This document shows, one piece after another, positions 34,332 to 41,869 of a stretch of 41,869 nucleotides of DNA. A model generated the notes under the pieces. That model had not been told where the DNA came from, did not search any database, and was given only the letters and a program-made list of their open reading frames with translations. Position 1 is the stretch's first letter; each line of letters opens with the position of its first letter. The stretch is from Byssothecium circinans (taxonomy: Eukaryota; Ascomycota; Dothideomycetes; Pleosporales; Massarinaceae), in contig ML977025.1 in the NCBI GenBank assembly GCA_010015675.1, positions 292,936 through 334,804 of the forward strand. Direction: 5' to 3'. The translations under genes were made by a program, and so were the position numbers.

Positions 34332-34973
34332 GGCAACGGCGGTGAATTGGATTACCTAGGGCCGCTTTGTTATGTGATGGTGTTCAGGTGCACAATCACG
34401 GGCATAAACTACATTAAGGTATATTTAGTGTTTCTCCGCCGCAACACAACCCTGCACCTCGACCTGCGAGCTTGCTGCCGCTGGCTGGGCCCAAACGGGA
34501 GAGCGCCACGAGTGGCTGGCTGATAGTGGCATCCATGGATGATGTTCAGTAGTGGTATGATGTTCGTTTAACCTCGTCAACAAGCTTCGGGCAGTGGCGC
34601 TTCAGTAGTGGACATGGTCGGTGCGGTGGCTAGACGAAATAGGAAGCGTACATATCGCTTATTAATTCGTGTAAGGTGTTTAGCAACAGTTTTAGCTTTC
34701 CCTAACCACATCGCTGTATGCACTGACCATGTACACTACGTATGTACTTATGCCTCATACCACGGGAATAATCACGCCAGCGTGCAGAAGTGCAGGTGGA
34801 AGAAAGGCGGTCGGTATCTTCCGTCTCGGCTAGAGGGCCACTGCTGTCCTTGTCCCTCCATCAGTGGCACGATACCATGGTATTTAAGGGCAGATGGCCG
34901 TCTCAATGCGCCGCTTCATCTTCATGTCCTTCCAAGGTTCTCCCTCCATCAGTGGCACGATATTTAAGGGCAG
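34332..34973. promoter_or_regulatory. Divergent promoter region with duplicated segment
   Basis: About 640 bp between the 1435-aa gene (minus) and the four-TM gene (plus). The right 120 bp contain two copies of a promoter-plus-start segment and one TACCATGGTA palindrome (34873-34882). No further gene was seen; the short frames at 34608-34967 are not supported. Confidence 0.5.
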
Positions 34974-35011
34974 ATGGCCGTCTCGATGCGCCGCTTCACC
35001 TTCATCTCCTC
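34853..35011 (+). repeat. Tandem duplication of promoter and first codons of the four-TM gene
   Basis: Copy 1 (34853-34931) and copy 2 (34941-35011) both run from TCCCTCCATCAGTGGCACGA through TTTAAGGGCAGATGGCCGTC to CGCCGCTTCA. Copy 1 carries 8 extra bases (CCATGGTA) that create the palindrome TACCATGGTA, plus a few substitutions. Both copies include an ATG in the same local context (34894 and 34974), but copy 1 leads into a different frame and short peptide. Confidence 0.85.
34873..34882. promoter_or_regulatory. TACCATGGTA palindrome, copy 1
   Basis: Perfect 10-bp palindrome in the divergent promoter between the 1435-aa gene and the four-TM gene, 91 bp before the four-TM ATG. Confidence 0.4.
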
Positions 35012-35908
35012 GGCGGCCGTCGTCGCGCTGTCCATCATCGCCACCACCTTCGTTCTGCTGACGCTTAAGTCACCGCGCTGGTCGTCGCAGCCGTACTACT
35101 TCGCCCTGAACGGGCAGTCGGACGGCACTAAGCAGTTCGCGCCGCTGTGTGTAGCGACACGCTCGCCATTCTATCGTTGCGGGGTCCCGCAGGTTGCCCG
35201 TAATGGGAGCTGCCTTATCCCCGACTGCCACTGGTACAAGCCGTATGGAAATCGTACCACCAGCTGCCGTTCGTGGACGGAGATGGGCATCGGCGGAAAC
35301 GACCTAGCAGGTGCCCATGGCCTCTTTGGAACCTCTCAGGAATGCCAGCAGAGTAAGTGTTTCTCGGCTCGTGATTGGCTGCGGTTGCCACATCAGATCA
35401 GAGAGATTACCATGGTATGCTGATTCCTACGTCCAAACCAGTCCACTACGCGGGAAACCTTCAGATCGCCGCCTCCGTCTTCATAACTCTCGGCCTCATC
35501 CTCAGTCTTGCCCTGGCCGCTCTGGCTGTGCTACGCGTCCCGCCTTCTTCATCCTTGTCCGAATCGGAGGCGGTCTCGAATCCATTAGCGGTCGAGGGCA
35601 GGCGATCCTCCTCTGTACTCGCCTACACACCCGTGGTGCTTGTCTTCTTCCTCTACATCGGCGCCGTGCTGCAGGTCCTGGCGCAGTTCTTCGGTATCCT
35701 GGGTTTGATCGTCAACCCGACACCTAACGGGGGAGACGCGACGGCCAGTCAGCACAAGAAGCTGCTCAACAACTTCGCCGCGCACGAGTGGGTCATGGAC
35801 AAGGGGCTCACCACGTATGCAACCGTTGCGTGGACGTCGGCAGTGCTTTGTGCAGTGATTGCTACGGCTGTGTTTAGAAGGTCGAGGGTCCACACGATCA
35901 AGATATAG
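34974..35908 (+). CDS. Four-transmembrane protein with cysteine-rich extracellular loop
   Basis: Two exons, 34974-35352 and 35442-35908, give 281 aa. The intron of 89 nt has a GTAAGT donor and CCAG acceptor. A second in-frame ATG four codons later (34986) is an alternative start. Four hydrophobic segments are clear: FISSAAVVALSIIATTFVLL near the N-terminus, IAASVFITLGLILSLALAAL after the intron, VVLVFFLYIGAVLQVLAQFF, and ATVAWTSAVLCAVIATAVF at the end. The loop between segments 1 and 2 (about 90 residues) has six cysteines and two N-glycosylation sequons (NGS, NRT), so it faces the lumen or outside. This resembles the SUR7/PalI or claudin-like tetraspan topology, but no family signature was verified. 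It is the only membrane protein in the cluster and could anchor or receive the large soluble proteins. Confidence 0.8.
35408..35417. promoter_or_regulatory. TACCATGGTA palindrome, copy 2
   Basis: Same 10-bp palindrome inside the intron of the four-TM gene (35353-35441). Confidence 0.35.
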
Positions 35909-36040
35909 GGAGGGGGGTTTGTAGTCGTAATCAGCATTGTGTCGTGTCTGTATCGCTATAACAAAACGAAAAGAATCGCCCATCTCATACGACATCGCAC
36001 GTGCACATTTGTGAATGATTTATTCCTCGTACATCCCAAC

Positions 36041-37008
36041 TTAAGTTGCTGCCGCCGCCGACCCGTGCGCGGCAAGAAACTTCTGCCTCTCAGCCAAGAA
36101 CTCCTCTTCCAGCGCCGGCTTCGCGATGAGCTTGCACCCCAGCAACGGAAACGTGCCGAACAAGTCCGGACCCGTAATGGGGTTGCCCGCCACGAACCCG
36201 CTCTCCCATCCGTTCAACGACACTCTCGTCACGCCTACCTGCAGCTTTTTGTCGCCGGGCACCATGCCATACACTTTGCTGTTCGCCAGCATCGGAATCC
36301 GATCGCCCGTGTCGATGCTCACCGGGTACCAGTCCGCTGCAATCCACAGGCTGTGATCCACGGTGTTCAGCAGCACCAGCAGGCCCGAGTACTCCAGATC
36401 GTCTGCGGCGGCGGCTTCAGATGAGGATTTGTAGGTCGAGGTGGCCGGGTTGAAGTGCGAGAGCTTGCCCAGGCCGACGCCGTACTTGAGACCCGTGGGC
36501 ACACCGGGGAACGCGAATTTTCCCTGGTGCACTTCGGCTTCGTAGGCGCAGATGGTGGGGGACACGGTGCCGCGCATCTTCTGCAGCGGCGACAGGGCGG
36601 TGTTGGTGACCTCGATGCCGTAGTCGGTTGGCTCAAGGAAGAATTCCACGCTACCATGGGAGCCTAGCGGTACGGCGACCGGCGACGTGATGGCTTGGGT
36701 CGTCTCGAACAGAAATTTGGCGATGGCTGAGATGTCGGACAGGTCCAGCGCGGCCAGCTCAGCCAGGTAGTCGGGAGGGCTGAGGGCGGGTGGCATCGCA
36801 GCGTGGTTCTTCTTGCTCTGGACGTCAATGGCGTCGTCGATGGCCTTGAGGGCCGCCGCCAGCTGGGAGCCAGAAAGAGAGAGGGTGGCCTCTATGGCGG
36901 CGTTGGAGATGCATGGAGAAGCGGGTCAGCGGAGACGGCGGGGTTAGCGTATACATGTACCATAGACGTACTAGAGGGGTCGGCGGGGTCGTCATCAAAC
37001 ATAGACAT
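36041..37008 (-). CDS. Hypothetical protein (about 295 aa) of the cluster
   Basis: Two minus-strand exons, 36972-37008 and 36041-36891. The intron of 80 nt has a strong GTACGT donor and a CATAG acceptor, and gives the start MSMFDDDPADPSKATLSLSG. Without splicing, the frame is open from an internal Met (36796, 251 aa), so the N-terminus is moderately certain. The chain is mixed: an Ala/Leu-rich helical first part (LAELAALDLSDISAIAKFLF), then beta-like segments (VEFFLEPTDYGIEV, SGLLVLLNTVDHSLWIAADW, VGVTRVSLNGWESGF). It has no signal peptide or membrane segment and no domain I recognise. Divergent from the last gene of the cluster across about 440 bp. Confidence 0.7.
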
Positions 37009-37020
37009 GGCCACGGGAAG

Positions 37021-37074
37021 GGAGCAGTGCTGGAGGAAGCAGTGCTGGAAGGAAGCAGTGCTGGAGGAAGCAGA
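37021..37074. repeat. 15-16 bp minisatellite, about 3.5 copies
   Basis: Units close to GGAAGCAGTGCTGGA are repeated back to back just upstream of the 295-aa gene's start codon, so they lie in its promoter or 5' UTR. Confidence 0.7.
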
Positions 37075-37157
37075 GAGGGCAGAGAAGATGCAGAGAGTGA
37101 GGTGCCTGCTGCCAGGAACCGGCATAAATGTTAGCCTAGCCTAGGATCCTTCAGTAA

Positions 37158-37167
37158 TACCATGGTA
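37158..37167. promoter_or_regulatory. TACCATGGTA palindrome, copy 3
   Basis: Same 10-bp palindrome in the divergent promoter between the 295-aa and the 424-aa genes. Confidence 0.4.
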
Positions 37168-37449
37168 CTGAGGATTCGATGCCTTTTTGGTTGCATGGTC
37201 GAGTGGCGAAGGGCTCGACTCTGACACCTGCAAAGGGCCGATAGAGTCTAGCCCCCGCCGCGAAATAATATCTGGCCCCGCCCGCCCCCCGCAACATGAA
37301 CCTCCGCCAGCGCCGCCCCGTGACCCGTCGCCTTTCAGCTCGCCCGCTCCAGCCTCCAGCCTCCAGCACGTGCACTCGCCATCTCCCTCACAAGATGCTG
37401 CCCACACCGTCCAGCACCCGCATCATGAAATCTCACTTTTCACGCCAAC

Positions 37450-38806
37450 ATGGCTGCGCCGACCCAAGCAGCTATCGATGCCGCACAGCTGGATGTCAAC
37501 TTCTCTGCCCCAGCTCTGAAAGACTGGTTCCCACCGCTGGCAACAGCGGCCGACATGATGGGCCAATTTATGGGACTGGCTCGCAACGCCGCAGATGTCG
37601 CCGCTTCATGCTACAGCTTAATGTCCACAAGGGCAGACCTCTTTCCTGTCGGCACGCCGCCACCACAGTGCGGACGGCGCCTTAAGACGCTCCTCGAGTA
37701 CTTCCTCGCCGTCATCGGCGACTTTTATCAGGAAAACAAAGGGCAAGTTCCCCTCAGAGTGCGGGAATCGGGCTCGACTCATGAGATGCTCTTAGGGTTT
37801 TGGAAGCGTTGGACAGGGACGTAGTCCCAATCGCCTACGCAGTGAAAAAGGCCCTGAAGTTGCACGGCAAGAGACTTAACCTCTTCCTCATGGGCATATC
37901 CAACATATGGCACAACCGGCCACCTTGGGTAGGCGTTCAGACCCATGCCTTTGCCCGCCACACCGCATGGCCGGGCATCCCCTCGGAGCCCATGATGGAG
38001 CTGCTCGGCCAGCTGTACATATACGCGGCCGAGCACCCTGCTGGCGGCGCTGTACCCGTGCTCAGCACTGCGAGTAAGTCCTACACGCGCTGGAATCATC
38101 CTCCGAGACGCTTCATGGTGCATGGAGCCTTGCTAACCAGCCTTGGGTGCCGACAGTACATGTGCAGGCCCTGCTAAGATCAATGGTCGCCCCCCCTGTC
38201 TGGAGGACTCAGAACAGGGACGACTACCGTGGAACAAAGTGGAAAGGCAACGGCACCGTCAATTGCATGTTTGCTACTCAGCACAAACCCGGTGGGCCCA
38301 TCCTGCTCGGCACAACCGCCCCTGAATTCGGCAACCGGGACATAAAAGACTCCTTCAGGAGGGCGCGATTGTCCAGGTTTCCAGCCGCAATGGCGATCGA
38401 GCTATTGAACTGCTTCAACCAAACCGACCACAACGTCTGCTCCGTGATCATCGAGTTCCTAAGCGCCAACGGGAGCCTCGCGTCGCCCGTGAGCCACGCA
38501 TTCAGCCTCAGCATGAACGGCATCCTCATCGCCCGCCCTTCCGGCTTCCTTCCCCTCATCCACCTCAACCAGATCGCTCAGTCGCACTTCGTTCAACCCG
38601 GCATCGCCCACATCCATGACCCATGGTTTCAATACGTCCCCCGCTGTCTCAAGTGCCGCGTCATCCAGGTGTACAACATCTTTGCCGAAGCCCTGGACGG
38701 TCCTGCGAAGCTTAACGTTCCTTTGGGCTGTGCTGAGGATCTCGTCCACCCAAAAATCCGTGCTCTGTATCCGGGTGAGGACCCACACCTTGATGCGGGA
38801 CCGTAG
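37450..38806 (+). CDS. Hypothetical protein of the cluster (about 424 aa if one frame break is an error)
   Basis: The first frame runs from the ATG at 37450 (MAAPTQAAIDAAQLDVNFSA) and would stop at 37824. A second frame takes over at about 37800 (LEALDRDVVPIAYAVKKALK) and continues to 38073. It then splices (GTAAGT donor, CTAAC branch site, GACAG acceptor, intron 38074-38156) to 38157-38806. The break falls in a T4 run (37798-37801); one extra T would give a single continuous protein of 424 aa. No usable intron explains it. Either the gene has a real frameshift or the base is a homopolymer error. The protein has no signal peptide or membrane helix. Features: FPAAMAIELLNCFNQTD, VCSVIIEFLSANGSL, HFVQPGIAHIHDPWFQYV. 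No family is recognised. Confidence 0.65.
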
Positions 38807-39091
38807 TAGTCGCTGCTTGGAAGTATCTGCTTAGCTAGTTTCAGACGCTGTAGTGTATTTAGGACTGCCGCGATCTTAGTAAGACGGAGCAGGGTGATAT
38901 AGGAAGAGTAAATTACCTATATTATTACTAAGGGGTATACTTGCTAGATCCTAATCTATGTAAGGGGAGGTTAGTTATATAAGGCGTATACTTTAGGTAA
39001 AAGTTATTAGTAATTTAAGAGGCAAATATATATAATAGCTTAATAAGTCTAAAGAGTACTAATTCTATAATAAACTATAAAATAACTAATA
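38807..39091. other. 3' flank grading into AT-rich repeat DNA
   Basis: The normal base composition ends near 38870. From about 38900 the sequence becomes AT-rich with dense TpA, as in RIP-mutated DNA. No gene. Confidence 0.6.
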
Positions 39092-40942
39092 ACGTAAAGC
39101 ACTATCAAACCGCGCATACCATTAAACCGCGCAGAATTCCTTGGCAACACCATCACTATCTTAAACGTGAAAATGCTATAATAACGTCATACTAAAGTAC
39201 TTTAACATAAAGGTAGACTTTAGCTTACCCTTACTACATATAATAGAGGCTAATTTCTAAGCCTCTAACGTGCTGCTAAAGCCTTTAACATTAAAGACTA
39301 AGTCCTTAATAAATGCGCTAAAGGAATACCTTTTTAAGTAGAAATAGTTCTAAACTATTTAAAACTATCCCTAACTAAGAACTAGATAATTATTAAATAT
39401 ATCCTTAACTTTAATTCGCGAGGATTCGCGCCTACGCTAGGTAAAGTGTTAGATATAGTAAATAAACTACTAGCTAAGTAGGGTAAAGAGGGGGTAGGTA
39501 AAAACTAGGTAAAATAGTTTATAAACTATTTAGAATAGTTATAAACTATCTAGAACTATGTAAAGGACTATTAGAGGGCTCTATAAAAAGATCCTAAAGT
39601 AGTTAGCACATAGTTTAAGCTTATAGAGGATACTAAAATTAAGTATAGCATATATAATAATAATATATATAACTTTAATAAGACTAGCTTTTAGATAGGT
39701 GTTATTAGCTCTATAAAAGTAGTTGCTAGCTTAGAAAGGTAAGCAAGGCCTACTATTATTTAGCTAGGTAATAAAGAGTAGGTAATAGATATCTAGAGTA
39801 TATATTTAAATAGTATATTTACCTTACTATTTATTATATATAAAGGATGCGTCTATATCTCTTTATAGTACTAGGAAGCTAATATACTACGTAATTAAAA
39901 GCTTTTAGTTTTAGAGAATAGATAGATAACTAATAAGCTTAGTCTTATATAGTTAAAGCACTTTAACGCGTATATAAAGGTAAGAACTATTAGCGTCTAT
40001 TAGTTACTAATTTTAGATGGCTATAAAAGCTACCTAAATTAGGATTTTAAGGATTATTATAAGGATAATAAGATTATTACGCTTTATATGCCTACGCACT
40101 TATTACATATCTTTTAGCCGCTTAATATAGTATTATTCTTACTGCTTAAGCGTAAGTACTCTAAGACTATTTAGAACTTAGCGCGCTAATACGTCTTTTA
40201 TATTAATAAGGAAGCATTCCTACTAGCCTTTAAAGACGCGTTTTTAAGCGTATTTATAGTTTAGAACTATTAAATGGCCTTTAAGGTAATAGGGCTAGTC
40301 CCTCTAAACGCGTAGGTAGTACTTAATTACCTTAATATACGTATATATACCCTACTAGGACCCCCACTACTAGAGATGCCGTAGTAATTAAGAACTCTAA
40401 GTAATACACGTAAATTTAGCTTATAGTTAAGGCTTATATAAGATTCTATTACTTAGTTACTATAAATAGCGCGTAGTAGGCTTTCGTAGCTTATTAAAGG
40501 CACTAAGTTAGTACTGCATAATATTACCCTTATAAAGTTGCGCATTAAAGAGCTTAAATAGTAACTTTAGGTAATAACTAAGTAAAAAACACGTAAGTAT
40601 AAGTACATTTAAAAGGGTAGCACTATAGAGTATAGTCCTATAGTAGACTAGAATAGTTCTAAACTATTAAGAACTATTTAAAACTATAAGAGGATAAGGG
40701 TAGAAAGTAAACGTAAAGTATAATAACTAGGTATTTACTACTATAGTAACTATAGTAAGGCTAGGCATAATATAAGAACGTATTAGGTAGATAAAGAGGG
40801 TTCTTCTAAGTTAGAGGCTAGTACTTAGTATATATTTTTAGATAGTAATGCGGATAATAATAATAATAAAGTTAAGTAAGTTAGTATTGCTAAGGAATTC
40901 TGTATGGTTTGATAGTGTACGCGGTTTAATAGTGCTTTACGT
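39092..40942 (+). mobile_element. Fot1/Pogo-type (Tc1/mariner) transposon, RIP-degraded
   Basis: 1851-bp element bounded by TA on both sides (39090-39091 and 40943-40944), the target duplication of this superfamily. Imperfect terminal inverted repeats of about 55 bp start ACGTAAAGCACTAT and continue with AAACCGCG and AGAATTCCTT. A transposase relic reads on the plus strand. Around 40007-40160 LILDGYKSYL, then YMPTHLLHIF-stop-PLNI, match the second-Asp region of the DDE endonuclease of Fot1/Pogo transposases. Further upstream an NKTSF-stop-IGV block fits the first Asp region. Many in-frame TAG/TAA stops and TpA richness with retained CpG are typical of RIP acting at CpA. Confidence 0.8.
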
Positions 40943-41073
40943 TAAGTATTAATATAAAGTAACGTAAAGTACTATTAAAGTGGCTACTTTTTGCTTAGTA
41001 GAAAATTATATATTTAACCTTTAATAATAATTTAAATACTAGAGATATAAAGCTGAAATTTTAAATATAGATA

Positions 41074-41833
41074 ATATAAAGCACTATTAAACCACGCACA
41101 CTATTAAACTGCATGGAATTCTTTAGCAACACTAACTTACTTAACTTTATTATTATTATTATCTATATTACTATCTAAAAATATATACTAAGTACTAGCC
41201 TCTAACTTAAAAGAACCCTCTTTATCTACTTAATATATTCTTATGTTATGCCTAGCCTTACCATAGTTACTATAGTAGTAAATACCTAGTTATTATACTT
41301 TATATTTACTTTCTATCCTTACTCTTTTATAGTTCTAAATAGTTCCTAATAGTTTAGAACTATTCTAGTCTACTATAGGACTATACTCTATAGTACTACC
41401 CTTCTAAATATACTTATACTTACGTGTTTTTTACTTAGTTATTACCTAAAGTTACTATTTAAGCTTTTTAATGCGTAACTTTATAAGCGTAGTATTATAT
41501 AGTATTAACTTAGTACCTTTAATAAGCTATAAAAGCCTACTACGTGCTATTTATAGTAACTAAGTAATAGAATCTTATATAAGCCTTAACTATAAGCTAA
41601 ATTTACGTATATTACTTAGAGTTCTTAATTACTATGGCGTCTCTAGTAGTAGGGGTCCTAGTAGGGTACGTATACGCATATTAAGGTAATTAAGTACTAC
41701 CTACGTGTTTAGAGGGACTAGCCCTATTGCCTTAAAGGCCTTTTAATAGTTCTAAACTATAAATACGCTTAAAAATACGTCTTTAAAGGCTAGTAGAAAC
41801 GCTTCCTTATTAATATAAAAGACGTAACGTATT
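41074..41833 (-). mobile_element. Second Fot1/Pogo-type copy, partial, opposite orientation
   Basis: This 760-bp stretch is the reverse complement, with scattered transitions, of the last third of the element at 39092-40942 (compare 40183-40942). Its terminus starts ATATAAAGCACTATTAAACC after a TA, i.e. the same terminus with CG mutated to TA. It is cut at the window edge by a GC-rich duplication, so only the 3' part of the element is present. Together the two copies form a tail-to-tail inverted repeat with a spacer of about 130 bp. Confidence 0.8.
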
Positions 41834-41834
41834 C

Positions 41835-41869
41835 CACCACCGAAGCGGCCACACCACCGAAGCGGCCAC
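41835..41869. repeat. GC-rich 17-bp tandem pair at window edge
   Basis: CACCACCGAAGCGGCCA is repeated twice in tandem immediately after AT-rich transposon sequence, ending at the window edge. Its composition is entirely unlike the adjacent 2.9 kb. It may be the start of a satellite or an assembly or cloning artefact. Confidence 0.6.

Larger units (their letters stand above)
37009..37449. promoter_or_regulatory. Divergent promoter region with short repeats and palindrome
   Basis: About 440 bp between two divergent genes. It holds a minisatellite (37021-37074) and a TACCATGGTA palindrome (37158-37167). The three overlapping short frames at 37141-37407 on the minus strand are not supported. Confidence 0.45.

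Noticed and set aside
35585..35995. 136-codon minus-strand frame
   Set aside because: Antisense to exon 2 of the four-TM gene, which has clear membrane segments in its own frame.
38900..41833. AT-rich block as a centromere or replication origin
   Set aside because: Its content is explained by RIP-mutated Fot1/Pogo copies.
1..41869. tRNA, rRNA or CRISPR arrays
   Set aside because: None recognised by eye. CRISPR is not expected in a fungal genome; a covariance-model scan would be needed to exclude tRNAs.

Overview
The window looks like a repeat-rich, partly decaying accessory region of a filamentous ascomycete (Pezizomycotina; a Dothideomycete is a guess). The reasons are very short introns (mostly 44-100 nt, GTAAGT-like donors, CTAAC-type branch sites), AT-rich blocks with the C-to-T/G-to-A pattern of repeat-induced point mutation (RIP), hAT and Fot1/Pogo relics, a solo LTR, and fungal accessory families (small secreted proteins, DUF3632-like, sulfotransferase-4-like). 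All coordinates of spliced genes were worked out by eye from reading frames and splice signals.

Layout. 1-190 is an AT-rich RIP block. 1079-1891 is a two-exon NAD(P)-binding reductase. 2515-6429 is a GNAT acetyltransferase pseudogene split by a 3.1-kb hAT transposon (2992-6070) whose transposase frame is broken by RIP-type stops. 7164-8179 is a three-exon sulfotransferase-like gene. 8672-9274 (minus) is a secreted guanyl-specific (T1-type) ribonuclease. 10133-11091 is a DUF3632-like gene. 12064-12500 is a small secreted four-cysteine protein. 13988-14174 is a solo LTR next to a decayed NmrA-like gene (14452-15562). 16345-18567 is a seven-exon heme catalase.

From 19170 to 38806 lies the most interesting part: six genes in strictly alternating orientation (-,+,-,+,-,+). 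Three encode very large proteins of unknown function: about 1266 aa, 1848 aa (DUF6603-like) and 1435 aa. With them are a four-transmembrane protein with a cysteine-rich loop and two unknown proteins of about 295 and 424 aa. No enzymatic domain of a usual secondary-metabolite cluster is visible. The shared, closely spaced divergent promoters and the lack of unrelated genes between them suggest a functional unit, possibly of bacterial ancestry. That is inference.

38870-41869 is again AT-rich. It holds a Fot1/Pogo-type element with intact TA-flanked termini (39092-40942) and a second partial copy in the opposite orientation (41074-41833), ending in an abrupt GC-rich 17-bp duplication at the edge of the window. 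The cluster is therefore bordered on its distal side by dead transposons, as expected for a fast-evolving, perhaps subtelomeric or accessory compartment.
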